From positions 772,499-836,498 of the forward strand of contig NZ_FPJO01000001.1 of the NCBI RefSeq assembly GCF_900119365.1: a DNA stretch of 64,000 bases. The letters run 5' to 3'. The DNA is from Streptomyces atratus (GTDB lineage Bacteria; Actinomycetota; Actinomycetes; Streptomycetales; Streptomycetaceae). The first letter of the stretch is position 1; each line of letters opens with the position of its first letter. The position numbers and the translations under genes were made by a program. The notes beneath the pieces are model-generated. The model ran no database searches and was not told where the DNA came from. It saw only the letters and a list, made by a program, of their open reading frames with translations. Below are positions 40,140 to 49,302 of the stretch, in pieces.

Positions 40140-40292
40140 TCAGTCGTTGTTGTCGTCGTTGCGGTATCCGCGGAGCAGGAACCAGCCGAGCAGCACGGCT
40201 CCGACGAGCGAGGCGAGCAGCACGATGCGAAGCGTGTTGCCGGGCCCCTGTTCCCCGGACGCGGCGGCGAGCAGAGCAACGGTATGCGGCAT
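40140..40292 (-). CDS. Small single-pass membrane protein
   Basis: 50 residues with a membrane segment [20 protein letters not shown] at about 21-40 and a charged tail [13 protein letters not shown] at 40292 has GGAG 9-10 bases upstream; the longer frame is noncoding. Divergent from the M48 protease gene. It parallels the neighbouring 54-residue protein in layout (extracellular N-terminus, one helix, charged C-terminus) but the sequences are unlike each other. Confidence 0.75.
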   Translation of the reverse strand: MPHTVALLAAASGEQGPGNTLRIVLLASLVGAVLLGWFLLRGYRNDDNND

Positions 40293-40402
40293 GTCGGGCG
40301 TCTCCTCAGTTATCCACAGCCCCCCGCACACCGTAGCCCCAGCACCTACGCTGGGATTTGTCAGGGGGCGAGCGACATCTCGTACGAACAGGGGGCCCAT
40401 TC

Positions 40403-41548
40403 ATGACCGAACGCAGCCACGAGAGCCACGAGAACGTGCCGAGCAGGCAGCGCAGGCGTTTCGCGGGCATCTCGTCCCGGGCCTACGAACACCCGGCGGA
40501 CCGCTCGGCCCTGGTGGCCCTGCGCAAGCTGAGCGGTTTCGACACCGTGTTCAAGACGCTGAGCGGCCTGCTGCCCGAGCGCAGTCTGCGACTGCTCTTC
40601 CTCTCGGACTCCGTCCGGGTGAGCGACGCCCAGTTCGCTCATCTCAACGACATGCTTCGGGACGCCTGTTACATCCTGGACCTGGAGAAGGTCCCGCCGA
40701 TGTACGTCAACCAGGACCCGCAGCCGAACGCCATGTGCATCGGCCTCGACGAGCCGATCATCGTGGTGACGACGGGGCTGGTGGAGCTGCTCGACGAGGA
40801 GGAGATGCGGGCCGTCATCGGCCACGAGGTGGGACACGCGCTCTCCGGCCACGCGGTGTACCGCACCATCCTGTTGTTCCTCACCAGTATCGCGTTGAAG
40901 GTCGCCTGGATCCCGCTCGGCAATGTCGCGATCATGGCGATCGTGACGGCGCTGCGCGAATGGTTCCGCAAGTCCGAGCTGTCGGCCGACCGGGCCGGGC
41001 TGCTCGTCGGCCAGGATCTGCAGGCGTCGATGCGCGGTCTGATGAAGATCGCGGGCGGCAATCATCTGCACGAGATGAATGTGGACGCCTTCCTCGCCCA
41101 GGCCGACGAGTACGAGAAGGGCGGCGATCTGCGCGACTCGGTGCTCAAGATCCTCAACCTGCTGCCCCGCTCGCACCCGTTCACCACGGTGCGTGCGGCC
41201 GAGCTGAAGAAGTGGTCCGAGACCCGCGACTACCAGCGGATCATGGACGGTCACTACCCGCGGCGCGACGAGGACAAGGACACTTCGGTGACCGACTCCT
41301 TCCGGGAGTCCGCGGCCCACTACGCGGACACGGTGCGCTCCAGCAAGGACCCGCTGATGAAGCTGGTCGGCGACATAGCGGGGGGCGCCGGGGACCTGGG
41401 CGGCAAGCTCCGCGACAAGTTCACCGGCCAGGGCGGGAGCGCGGCCGGCAAGGGCGGCGCTACGGACGGCTCCGGGGACTCTACGAGGCGGGACGAGCCG
41501 CGGAACCCTGATGGACCGGGGACTGAGCCGGGGCCGTCGGGGAGCTGA
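40403..41548 (+). CDS. M48 family metallopeptidase
   Basis: 381 residues. Zinc motif AVIGHEVGHALSGHA with HEVGH near residue 146-150, and the third ligand Glu in LSADRAGLL. A hydrophobic segment VYRTILLFLTSIALKVAW follows, giving one or two membrane passes. Related to HtpX/CAAX-type proteases, acting on membrane or secreted proteins. The C-terminus is Gly/Ser/Pro-rich. ATG at 40403. Its last 68 bases overlap the convergent gene at 41481-42602. Confidence 0.88.
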   Translation: MTERSHESHENVPSRQRRRFAGISSRAYEHPADRSALVALRKLSGFDTVFKTLSGLLPERSLRLLFLSDSVRVSDAQFAHLNDMLRDACYILDLEKVPPMYVNQDPQPNAMCIGLDEPIIVVTTGLVELLDEEEMRAVIGHEVGHALSGHAVYRTILLFLTSIALKVAWIPLGNVAIMAIVTALREWFRKSELSADRAGLLVGQDLQASMRGLMKIAGGNHLHEMNVDAFLAQADEYEKGGDLRDSVLKILNLLPRSHPFTTVRAAELKKWSETRDYQRIMDGHYPRRDEDKDTSVTDSFRESAAHYADTVRSSKDPLMKLVGDIAGGAGDLGGKLRDKFTGQGGSAAGKGGATDGSGDSTRRDEPRNPDGPGTEPGPSGS

Positions 41549-42602
41549 TCGCCAGGGTCCCGCAGAGCGCCACCGTGGGCCGGCCCGTCGCGTACGGGTC
41601 GGTGCCCGCGGGGCCGCGGGGGATGGCGCGCTGCCCGGCGAGCAGCGGCCGCAGCGCGCCTGTGGTGTCCGCCGGGCACTCCTGCGGTCCGGCCTGGACG
41701 TAGCTGGTGCGCAGCTCCAGCCGGTGCAGCCGCAGGTCCTCCCGGTCGAAGCGGAAGTGCAGCTCGCGCCGTACGGTGAAGAGCGAGGCGCCGCCCGCCT
41801 GTTGAGGCCCCGCGACGGCCGGGCGGAGCGTGTAGGTGAAGGTGTGGTCCGACACCACCTCCAGCGTGTCGGACCCCTCCTCGGCGTAGCTCAGGGTGCC
41901 GCGGACCCTGATGTCCGGAGCGGCCAGTGCCACCTTCGCCGGGTCGAACCGCACCAGCCATCCGGTCGCGGCATGCCGGCCGTCGTCCTGCGGCCGGTTC
42001 ATGCTCCGCTCGAACTGGGCCGTCTGGTCCGGGTCCAGCAGCAGTTCCACCGGGCGCACCGCGGAGCCGTTGAGTACGTCGGGGTCGAGCGAGGAGGCGA
42101 CGAGATAGTCCTTGGCGGTGGTCAGGGCGGTCGCCACCTGGCTGTCCGAGAAGTTGTCCGTCCGTCTGATCGCCGGCAGGTTGATGCCTGCGGCACCTGT
42201 TCCGAAGTGTGCAGCGGGGCTCTTCGCGAGGAGGGCGGCAGCGGTTCCGCCCGGTACGGCGCCCTGGGGGGCCAGAGGTACGACGGTGGACCTCAGCGGC
42301 TCGGCCCGTCCGCCGACGGGTGCCTCGTAGGGGTGGCGAAAGCCCATGTACACGGCCATTCCGAAGGCCAGGGCGATCAGGAGTACCAGGGCGATGGCGG
42401 CTTTGGGTCCGTTGCGCAGGCGCCGGGAGGGCAGGCTGCGTACAGCAGGGGCGTGGTCCCCCATGCGCTCCTGGGCGGAGAATTCCTGCAGCCGGGCAGC
42501 GCGCACGAACGACTCGTCGAAGACGAGTGAGCGGTACTCGTCCTCACCTCCGCCTGCCGGGCTCTCGGACGGGCCTTCTGGTGGTTCTCCGCGGTCTGCC
42601 AT
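41481..42602 (-). CDS. Conserved single-pass membrane protein (VFDESFVRAA motif)
   Basis: 373 residues. Cytosolic N-terminus with RSLVFDESFVRAARLQE and SAQER, a membrane segment at about 75-92 (AAIALVLLIALAFGMAVYMG), then a large extracytoplasmic domain with no family I recognise (INLPAIRRTDNFSDSQVATA, YSLASSLDPDVL-like and FDPAKVALAAPDIRVRGTLS). ATG at 42602 has GGAGAAG upstream. Its N-terminal motif is shared with the next gene on the minus strand (42948-43550). 3' end overlaps the M48 gene by 68 bp on the opposite strand. Confidence 0.8.
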   Translation of the reverse strand: MADRGEPPEGPSESPAGGGEDEYRSLVFDESFVRAARLQEFSAQERMGDHAPAVRSLPSRRLRNGPKAAIALVLLIALAFGMAVYMGFRHPYEAPVGGRAEPLRSTVVPLAPQGAVPGGTAAALLAKSPAAHFGTGAAGINLPAIRRTDNFSDSQVATALTTAKDYLVASSLDPDVLNGSAVRPVELLLDPDQTAQFERSMNRPQDDGRHAATGWLVRFDPAKVALAAPDIRVRGTLSYAEEGSDTLEVVSDHTFTYTLRPAVAGPQQAGGASLFTVRRELHFRFDREDLRLHRLELRTSYVQAGPQECPADTTGALRPLLAGQRAIPRGPAGTDPYATGRPTVALCGTLAISSPTAPAQSPVHQGSAARPAS

Positions 42603-42947
42603 GACTTCTCCCGACTCCACGTCACCGACCGGGGCCGTAACGCCTCGCTCTGCTTCGGCCGAATGGCTTCGGACAGGGCCTGCCCGTCATGAGCTCGTAT
42701 GACGTCGTACGAGTGCGTGAGTACGGACGAGTGAGAAGCCCCCTCGGGGAGAGGGGTCACACTTTCAGGGTAGGTCGATCGGGACCGGGGTAAACGCCCA
42801 GCCGCGAGAGAACCGAGGGAGAACCGCGGAAGAACCGGCCGGGAGTTCCGCCGGAGCCCGCAGGCACGCCTTCGGGGCGTGCGAGGAATACGGAGGGAGC
42901 GGGACGTACCCGGCCGTACGCAAGGAGTCCAGGAACCGGCGCGCCGC
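42603..42947. other. 345-bp intergenic region
   Basis: No gene seen. A 20-bp imperfect palindrome CTCGTATGACGTCGTACGAG at 42694-42713 lies 92 bases upstream of the minus-strand start and could be an operator. A hairpin GCACGCC / GGCGTGC with loop TTCGG at 42864-42882 is a likely terminator of the 42948-43550 gene. Confidence 0.6.
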
Positions 42948-43550
42948 TCAGTCCGTGCGGGGGATCGCGGACACCGTGGGGCGTGGATAGCCCGTGGCGG
43001 CCGGTGGAGTGGCGTCGGGGACGGTGCCGGGAGCGCTGTCCACGCCGGTCGTGGCGGGCGGCGGGGCAGGGTCCTGGCGGCTGCCCGAGGAGTTGCGGTA
43101 GACGGCGCTGAAGGCCAGTGCGACCATTCCGATGCCCATCAGCACGGCGAGCAGCCAGGCCACCGGCCGGTGCCAGCGCGCGGCGCCCCGGTAGGGCCGC
43201 AGGGCGCCGCCGTGGCGCCCGTAGGGGCCGCGGCCGTACCCGTCGTCGTCGAGGTCCAGCGGATCGTCGAAGGCGCCCTCACGGCCGTACGTGCCGGGGC
43301 CGTACCCCTCTTCTTCGTAGAGGTCGTCGTCCAGGGGACCGCCGCCCGATCGCGCACGCGAGGCCTCGGCCTCGGCGCGTGCCTGGGCGGCCGCCAGCAG
43401 CCGCTCGACGGCGGTCGGCTCATGGATCTCGGCGGCCCGTACGAAGTCCTCGTCGAACACCACGAAGGCGAAGTCCTCGTCCGCGCCCCCGCGGTCGTCG
43501 TCGGGCTCCCAGCCGTCCGGGAACGGCCTGCCCCCCACGTCGTCCGGCAC
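42948..43550 (-). CDS. Conserved single-pass membrane protein (VFDEDFVRAA motif)
   Basis: 200 residues. Cytosolic N-terminus EDFAFVVFDEDFVRAAEIHE and TAVERLLAAA matches the motif in the 41481-42602 protein. An acidic Gly/Tyr-rich linker (DDDGYGRGPYGRHG) follows, then a membrane segment AWLLAVLMGIGMVALAFSAV at about 133-152 and a Pro-rich extracytoplasmic tail. GTG at 43550 is the only suitable start. Two such proteins on one strand suggest a duplicated unit; function unknown. Confidence 0.75.
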   Translation of the reverse strand: MPDDVGGRPFPDGWEPDDDRGGADEDFAFVVFDEDFVRAAEIHEPTAVERLLAAAQARAEAEASRARSGGGPLDDDLYEEEGYGPGTYGREGAFDDPLDLDDDGYGRGPYGRHGGALRPYRGAARWHRPVAWLLAVLMGIGMVALAFSAVYRNSSGSRQDPAPPPATTGVDSAPGTVPDATPPAATGYPRPTVSAIPRTD

Positions 43551-43617
43551 GGCTCCAGATTAGCCCCGCCGGGACGTTCTGGGCAGGGAGCCCGCAACAT
43601 TCACCGGCCCCGGAAGG

Positions 43618-44901
43618 TCACCGCACATGGCCGTCGCCCGTGACGATGTACTTCGTCGAGGTGAGCTCCGGCAGGCCCATCGGTCCCCTGGCGTGCAGCT
43701 TCTGCGTGGAGATGCCGATCTCGGCGCCGAAGCCGAACTGGCCGCCGTCGGTGAAGCGGGTGGACGCGTTCACGGCCACCGTCGTGGAGTCCACCAGCTG
43801 GGTGAAGCGGCGGGCCGCGGCCTGGGAGGTGGTCACGATCGCCTCGGTGTGGCCGGAGGACCAGAGCCGGATGTGCGCGACGGCCGCGTCCAGCGAATCC
43901 ACCACGGCCGCGGCGATGTCGTAGGAGAGGTACTCGGTCTCCCAGTCCTCCGGCGTCGCCGCCACCACGGTGGCCTCGGACCCCTCGGCGTACTCGAGCA
44001 CCCGCTCGTCGCCGTGCACGGTCACGCCCGCGTCGGCCAGCGCGTCCAGGGCGCGCGGCAGGAACCGCGCGGCGACGTCCTGGTGGACCAGGAGCGTCTC
44101 GGCGGCGTTGCAGACGCTCGGGCGCTGCGCCTTGGAGTTGATCAGGATGTCCACGGCCATGTCGAGGTCGGTCTGCGCGTCCACGTACACATGGCAGTTG
44201 CCGGTGCCGGTCTCGATGACCGGCACGGTGGATTCCTCGACCACCGTACGGATCAGCGAGGCACCGCCGCGCGGGATGAGGACGTCGACCAGGCCGCGGG
44301 CCCGCATCAGCTCCCGTACCGAGTCACGGCTCTCGCCCGGAACCAGCTGCACCGCGTCGGCCGGGAGCCCGGAGCCGCCGACCGCGTCGCGCAGCACCCG
44401 TACGAGCGCGACGTTGGAGGAGTACGCCGAGGACGAGCCGCGCAGCAGGACGGCGTTACCCGACTTCAGGCAGAGGGCCGCGGCGTCGACGGTCACATTG
44501 GGCCGGGCCTCGTAGATGATCCCGACCACGCCGAGCGGCACCCGTACCTGTCGCAGGTCGATGCCGTTGGGCAGGGTCGAGCCGCGGACGACCTCGCCGA
44601 CCGGGTCGGGCAGCGCCGCCACGTCCCGCACATCGGCGGCGATGGCGCGGATCCGCTCCGGGGTGAGGGTGAGCCGGTCGATGATCGACTCACTGGTCCC
44701 GGCCTCACGGGCGCGGGCGACGTCCTCGGCGTTGGCCGTGACGATCTCACTCGTCCGCACCTCCAGCGCGTCCGCGATCGCCAGCAGTGCGTCGTCCTTC
44801 GCCGCGCGCGGCAGCGGCGCGATGTCGGCCGCGGCGGAGCGTGCCCGGTAGGCGGCCTGGGCGATCGGGGACATGTTGTCGTACGGCGAGAGCGTGGTCA
44901 T
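43618..44901 (-). CDS. proA: Glutamate-5-semialdehyde dehydrogenase (gamma-glutamyl phosphate reductase)
   Basis: 427 residues. NADPH-dependent reduction of gamma-glutamyl phosphate in proline synthesis. [20 protein letters not shown] and [14 protein letters not shown] are diagnostic; the catalytic Cys lies in [16 protein letters not shown]-terminal [18 protein letters not shown] at 44901. proB lies about 0.75 kb upstream on the same strand, separated by one conserved gene and two gaps. Confidence 0.96.
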   Translation of the reverse strand: MTTLSPYDNMSPIAQAAYRARSAAADIAPLPRAAKDDALLAIADALEVRTSEIVTANAEDVARAREAGTSESIIDRLTLTPERIRAIAADVRDVAALPDPVGEVVRGSTLPNGIDLRQVRVPLGVVGIIYEARPNVTVDAAALCLKSGNAVLLRGSSSAYSSNVALVRVLRDAVGGSGLPADAVQLVPGESRDSVRELMRARGLVDVLIPRGGASLIRTVVEESTVPVIETGTGNCHVYVDAQTDLDMAVDILINSKAQRPSVCNAAETLLVHQDVAARFLPRALDALADAGVTVHGDERVLEYAEGSEATVVAATPEDWETEYLSYDIAAAVVDSLDAAVAHIRLWSSGHTEAIVTTSQAAARRFTQLVDSTTVAVNASTRFTDGGQFGFGAEIGISTQKLHARGPMGLPELTSTKYIVTGDGHVR

Positions 44902-44957
44902 GCCCGCAGGGTAGTGCGCACACTGCGGGCATCCGTCACTTATCCCGTGATGCGAGA

Positions 44958-44993
44958 CAACCGCGCTCGGAACAGCTGTTCCGAGCGCGGTTG
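44958..44993. terminator. Perfect 36-bp palindrome (terminator)
   Basis: Two 18-bp arms, CAACCGCGCTCGGAACAG and its exact complement, with no spacer, 6 bases past the stop of the 44999-45499 gene and upstream of proA. As RNA it would fold as a terminator hairpin with a loop of a few bases. Confidence 0.75.
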
Positions 44994-44998
44994 CCTGC

Positions 44999-45499
44999 TC
45001 AGTACGGGTGCACTCCGACCGGAGCGGCCGGGGGCGGCCCGTACCCCTCGGCGACGCGCTGGTGGTACGTCTCGCGGTCGATGACCTCCAGGCCGACGAT
45101 CTCCCAGGGCGGAAGCCTGGCCGTGGAGCGGTGCTCGCCCCACAGCCGCAGCGCGACGGCCGCCGCGTCGTGCAGATCGCGGGCCTCCTCCCAGTAGCGG
45201 ACCTCCGCGTGGTCGTTGGCGTACCGGCTGGTCAGCAGGAAGGGATGGTCGTGCGCGAGCTGTTCGAGTCCGCGTCTGACCTCCTTCAGGGGAGTGTCGG
45301 CTCCCGAGACGCTGAGCGTGATGTGCCACAGCTTCGACGGGGTGCGTTCCTCTCTCACCGCCGTCTGCTCGGGCCGGGTGGTCCGGTCGTCCCCTCGCTC
45401 CGTGGTCCGGCTCCCGTCGAAGCCGGCACCTGCTCCGACACTGGTCAGGGCCCGGCCACCCGTTCCTCGGGGCGGCGCCCCCGGGCGCGCTCGTCTCAC
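44999..45499 (-). CDS. Conserved hypothetical protein between proA and proB
   Basis: 166 residues; no signal peptide or membrane helix. A charged low-complexity start ([20 protein letters not shown]) is followed by a conserved core [40 protein letters not shown], and [23 protein letters not shown] at 45499 has AGGAGG at 6-base spacing, which sets the start. Streptomyces-wide in my memory; function unknown. Its own terminator follows. Confidence 0.8.
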   Translation of the reverse strand: MRRARPGAPPRGTGGRALTSVGAGAGFDGSRTTERGDDRTTRPEQTAVREERTPSKLWHITLSVSGADTPLKEVRRGLEQLAHDHPFLLTSRYANDHAEVRYWEEARDLHDAAAVALRLWGEHRSTARLPPWEIVGLEVIDRETYHQRVAEGYGPPPAAPVGVHPY

Positions 45500-45642
45500 C
45501 GGCGGCCTCCTGTGAATGCGTTTACTGTGCTGTACCCCGCTGTTTCCCCGTTACAAAGTTGACCAGTCCGCGGCCGGGGATGGGGCGGTTTTCGTGAAGG
45601 TCTATGCCCCGAGACTGGACTTTCAGCCGTTTCAGGGGTTTG

Positions 45643-46776
45643 TCAGGTGTGCAGTACGACCAGATCGTCCCTGTGTACGACCTCGCGCTCGTAGGCCGGA
45701 CCGAGCTCCCGTGCCAGGTCGCGGGTGGAGCGGCCGAGCAGCTGCGGGATCTCCTTGGCGTCGAAGTTGACGAGTCCGCGGGCCACGGGCCGGCCTTCCA
45801 GGTCGCGCAGCTCCACCGGGTCGCCGGCGGTGAACTCGCCCTCGACCGAGGCGATCCCGGCGGGCAGCAGCGAGCTGCGGCGGTCGACGACGGCCCGCAC
45901 GGCCCCGTCGTCGAGGGTCAGTGAGCCCTGCGGGGTGGAGGCGTGGGCGAGCCAGAGCAGCCGGTCCGCCGAGCGGCGTCCGGTGCGGTGGAAGTACGTA
46001 CCGGTGTCGCGTCCGGCCAGGGCGTCGGCGGCCCGGCTCGCCGAGGTGAGGACGACGGGGACGCCTGCGGCCGTGGCGATCCGGGCGGCCTCGACCTTGG
46101 TGACCATGCCGCCGGTGCCGACGCCCGCCTTCCCGGCGCTGCCGATGGTGACGCCCGCCAGGTCCTCGGGGCCGGCCACCTCGGCGACCCGCGAGGTGCC
46201 CGGGGTGCCGGGGTCGCCGTCGTAGAGGCCGTCCACGTCCGAGAGGAGGACCAGCAGGTCCGCGCGGACGAGATGGGCGACGAGCGCGGCGAGCCGGTCG
46301 TTGTCGCCGAACCGGATCTCGTCGGTGGCGACGGTGTCGTTCTCGTTGACGACCGGGAGCGCACCCATGTCCAGGAGTTGGTCGAGGGTGCGGCAGGCGT
46401 TGCGGTAGTGGGCACGGCGGCTGGTGTCGTTGCTGGTGAGCAGCACCTGGCCGACGCGGACTCCGTACCGTGCGAAGGAGGCGGTGTAGCGGGCGACGAG
46501 CAGTCCCTGGCCGACGCTGGCGGCGGCCTGCTGCCGGGCCAGGTCCTTGGGGCGGCGCACCAGTCCGAGCGGGGCGAGCCCGGCCGCGATGGCGCCGCTG
46601 GAGACGAGCACGATCTCGCGCTCCCCGCCGCTTCTCACCTTGGCCAGTACGTCGACGAGCGCGTCGACACGGTCCGCGTCGAGGCCGCCCGCGGCGGTGG
46701 TGAGGGATGAGGAACCGACCTTGACCACGATCCTGCGGGCCTCTGTGACGCCCTGCCTTGCCCCTGACACGTCCAT
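45643..46776 (-). CDS. proB: Glutamate 5-kinase
   Basis: 377 residues. First step of proline synthesis. N-terminal AAK kinase domain (IVVKVGSSSLTTAAGGLDAD, LVSSGAIAAGL, VVNENDTVAT, LLSDVDGLYDGDP), then a PUA domain at about 285-370 (EGEFTAGDPVELRDLEGRPV). ATG at 46776 or the GTG two codons later is the start; relatives I recall begin VTxAR. Stop at 45643; the 44999-45499 gene follows after a gap of 143 bp. Confidence 0.95.
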   Translation of the reverse strand: MDVSGARQGVTEARRIVVKVGSSSLTTAAGGLDADRVDALVDVLAKVRSGGEREIVLVSSGAIAAGLAPLGLVRRPKDLARQQAAASVGQGLLVARYTASFARYGVRVGQVLLTSNDTSRRAHYRNACRTLDQLLDMGALPVVNENDTVATDEIRFGDNDRLAALVAHLVRADLLVLLSDVDGLYDGDPGTPGTSRVAEVAGPEDLAGVTIGSAGKAGVGTGGMVTKVEAARIATAAGVPVVLTSASRAADALAGRDTGTYFHRTGRRSADRLLWLAHASTPQGSLTLDDGAVRAVVDRRSSLLPAGIASVEGEFTAGDPVELRDLEGRPVARGLVNFDAKEIPQLLGRSTRDLARELGPAYEREVVHRDDLVVLHT

Positions 46777-47176
46777 CCCCAATGATTCGGCCTCGCCCAG
46801 CCCCCGCAATCTACGCGAGCGGCGAGAACGGCGCCTGTGCGTTCCGCCCTCTGGACCCTCGCGCCCGCCGGCCCCGCGGTCCGGCCGGGCGGGCGGCGGC
46901 ACCGCACCCCAGAACCGCTGCTCGACGCTTCCGTCGCACCGGCCGTTCATCCGCGCGACCGTGCGCGTATACCGAATGTCCCGGGACTCCTCGGGCGGTA
47001 TCCGCACACTGTCGGCAGAATCACGCCGTGCGGGAGCGGACAACCATCGGGGCGCCTCGACCATCTAACAGCCGATAGGGTGCACGGCGGGCGGCTTTCC
47101 ATGCCCATTTCCAGTAGCGCAGGCCCCGCGTCCGCCGCCGGCCAGAGGGACTTCTCACAGACATGGGACAGCAGCA
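46777..47176. other. 400-bp divergent promoter region between proB and the GT2 gene
   Basis: No gene seen. It must hold both the proB promoter (minus) and the first GT2 promoter (plus). TAGGGT near 47075-47080 is a possible -10 element for the plus-strand gene. No strong hairpin or repeat noticed. Confidence 0.5.
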
Positions 47177-49216
47177 ATGCCAGTCAAAGTAAGTGTCGTC
47201 ATTCCTGTATACAACCCGGGCAAGTACATCGACCCCTGCATCGACTCGCTGCTGCGACAGACTCTCCCGGCAGGGGAATTCGAAGTTCTCTTCGTCAACG
47301 ATGGCTCGACGGACGACACTCGTGAGCGGCTCGAGAAGCTGGCCGGGGAGCACCCGCACTTCCGTGTGATCACCATCCCGAACTCCGGCTGGCCCGGAAA
47401 GCCCCGCAACATCGGTGTGGACGAGGCGAAGGGCGAGTACGTCCAGTTCGTCGACCAGGACGACTACCTCGCCTCCGGCGCCCTGCAGCGGCTGTACGAC
47501 ATGGGTCACCGCAACGGTTCGGACATCGTCATCGGCAAGGTGGCGAGCAACTTCCGCGGCGTCCCGCACGGCGTGTTCAAGAAGAACCGCGAGAAGTGCA
47601 CCCTGCACGACGCGCCCCTGTACGACAGCCTCACACCGCACAAGATGTTCCGTACGGAGTTCCTCCGCGAGAACGGCATCGCCTACCCCGAGGGCAAGCG
47701 CCGGCTCGAGGACCAGCTCTACATGATGCAGGCGTACTTCCCCGCCAAGGTCGTCTCGATCCTCGGCAGCTACACCTGCTACTACTACTCCCGCCGGGAC
47801 GACGGCCAGAACGCCGGTTCCGCGAAGATCATCCCGTCCGGCTACTACGGCAATCTCCGTGAGGTCCTCGACGTCGTCGTGGAGAACACGGAGCCCGGCG
47901 AGTTCCGGGACATGCTGCTGCGCCGCTTCTACCGCGTCGAGATGCTCGGCCGGCTCAGCGAGCCCTCCGTCCTCAAGTACGACCCCGAGTACCTGGACGA
48001 GATGTGCGACGCCATCCAGGACCTGGCCACGGACTTCATGCACGACGGGGTGCACGACGGGCTCGGCCCGGTGCTCCGGCTGCGCTCCACGCTGCTGCGC
48101 AACAACGACCGCCAGGGCCTCGTCCGGATCTCCCGGTTCGCCGCGTCGGTCAAGGCGGCGGCCCGCCTGGAGAAGTTCGACTGGCGGCCGGACGGCAGGA
48201 TCGACCTCACCATCAGCGGCCGTCTCGTCCACGGCGAGGACCAGGCCACGCTGACGCTGCTGCGCCGCGACGGGCGCTACTTCCTGCACCCCGACATCAC
48301 CGAGGGCCTGCTGCCGGACGGCGAGCTCCTGGACGTCACCGACGACATGTCCGGGTTCTCCGCCGAGCTGTCGCTGCGCAACCGCGAGACCGCCGTCGAG
48401 TGGTCCTGCCCCGCGACGTTCACCGCCCGTGTCGAGGAGCTCGGCGACGACGTCTGCGAGGTCGTCCTGCACGGCAGCGGCCAGATCGGTTCGGAGGCGG
48501 TCAAGGGCCGCGGCCGGGTGTCGCGCGGCTTCTGGGACGTCTGGGTGCCGCTGCGCGGTCTCGGTCTGGTCCGCAAGGCCCGGCTCGGCGCCGACCGCGC
48601 CCCGGAGGTGGACGCCGCCTGCCTGCCGGCCTCGCTGGGCTCGCCGGCCCGTGCCGTCATCCCGTACTTCACCGACCCGCACGGCAACATCACCCTCGAT
48701 GTGGCCCGCCGCTCCAAGAGGCTGGCCGAGTACCTCGAAGGCCGCCCGGTCCGCCGCTCCCCCTCCAGCCCCACCGAACTGCGGCTGGACCTGTTCACCG
48801 CGTCCACCACCGCGCCCTCCGCGACCACGCTGGTCCTGAGCCCGGCGGACGGCTCCGACGGACCGTCCCACCAGCTCCGCACCACGCTGCGCCCCACCGA
48901 CGGCCGGGCCCACCTGACCGTGCCCGACCGCGCGCCGGGCGTCGCGCCCGGCACCTGGAAGCTCGCGGTCCGGCTGGACGCCGACAAGGACCCCGCGTTC
49001 CACCTCTGCGACGTCACCGTCGGCAAGGGCGGCCGGATCACCGTCCCGCAGAGCCTGCCCGCGATCGAGGCCGAGATCATGCAGGGGATCGTCGGCAGGC
49101 GCCGGAAGGCGAAGCTGCGCCGTGCGCTGCGCGCGGTCGGCGGCCCCCTCGTGCGCCGGCTCCCGGCCAAGAGCCGCAAGCGGGCGCGGCGCCTCGCCGC
49201 CCGGTTCACCGGCTGA
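47177..49216 (+). CDS. GT2 glycosyltransferase, TarP/TarS-like, with long C-terminal extension
   Basis: 679 residues. N-terminal GT-A domain (VSVVIPVYNPG, VNDGSTDD, DQDD at 93-96, and EDQLYMMQ near 175-180) closely resembles teichoic-acid glycosyltransferases of Staphylococcus TarP/TarS, which transfer N-acetylglucosamine to polyribitol phosphate. Residues about 330-679 form an extension of beta-rich, repeat-like segments (FDWRPDGRIDLTISGRLVHG, RLRTTLRPTDGRAHLTV-like) that I cannot assign; TarS-type enzymes have C-terminal trimerisation domains in this position. ATG at 47177 has only GGGA at 8-base spacing. Divergent from proB and upstream of rmlC. Confidence 0.88.
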   Translation: MPVKVSVVIPVYNPGKYIDPCIDSLLRQTLPAGEFEVLFVNDGSTDDTRERLEKLAGEHPHFRVITIPNSGWPGKPRNIGVDEAKGEYVQFVDQDDYLASGALQRLYDMGHRNGSDIVIGKVASNFRGVPHGVFKKNREKCTLHDAPLYDSLTPHKMFRTEFLRENGIAYPEGKRRLEDQLYMMQAYFPAKVVSILGSYTCYYYSRRDDGQNAGSAKIIPSGYYGNLREVLDVVVENTEPGEFRDMLLRRFYRVEMLGRLSEPSVLKYDPEYLDEMCDAIQDLATDFMHDGVHDGLGPVLRLRSTLLRNNDRQGLVRISRFAASVKAAARLEKFDWRPDGRIDLTISGRLVHGEDQATLTLLRRDGRYFLHPDITEGLLPDGELLDVTDDMSGFSAELSLRNRETAVEWSCPATFTARVEELGDDVCEVVLHGSGQIGSEAVKGRGRVSRGFWDVWVPLRGLGLVRKARLGADRAPEVDAACLPASLGSPARAVIPYFTDPHGNITLDVARRSKRLAEYLEGRPVRRSPSSPTELRLDLFTASTTAPSATTLVLSPADGSDGPSHQLRTTLRPTDGRAHLTVPDRAPGVAPGTWKLAVRLDADKDPAFHLCDVTVGKGGRITVPQSLPAIEAEIMQGIVGRRRKAKLRRALRAVGGPLVRRLPAKSRKRARRLAARFTG

Positions 49217-49302
49217 CCCCGCCCCGTACCTCCGTACGCTTCCCACCAATACACACTGGCCGGATCCATCGGCCACGAGCGACAGAACAAGGACGTGATC
49301 GC

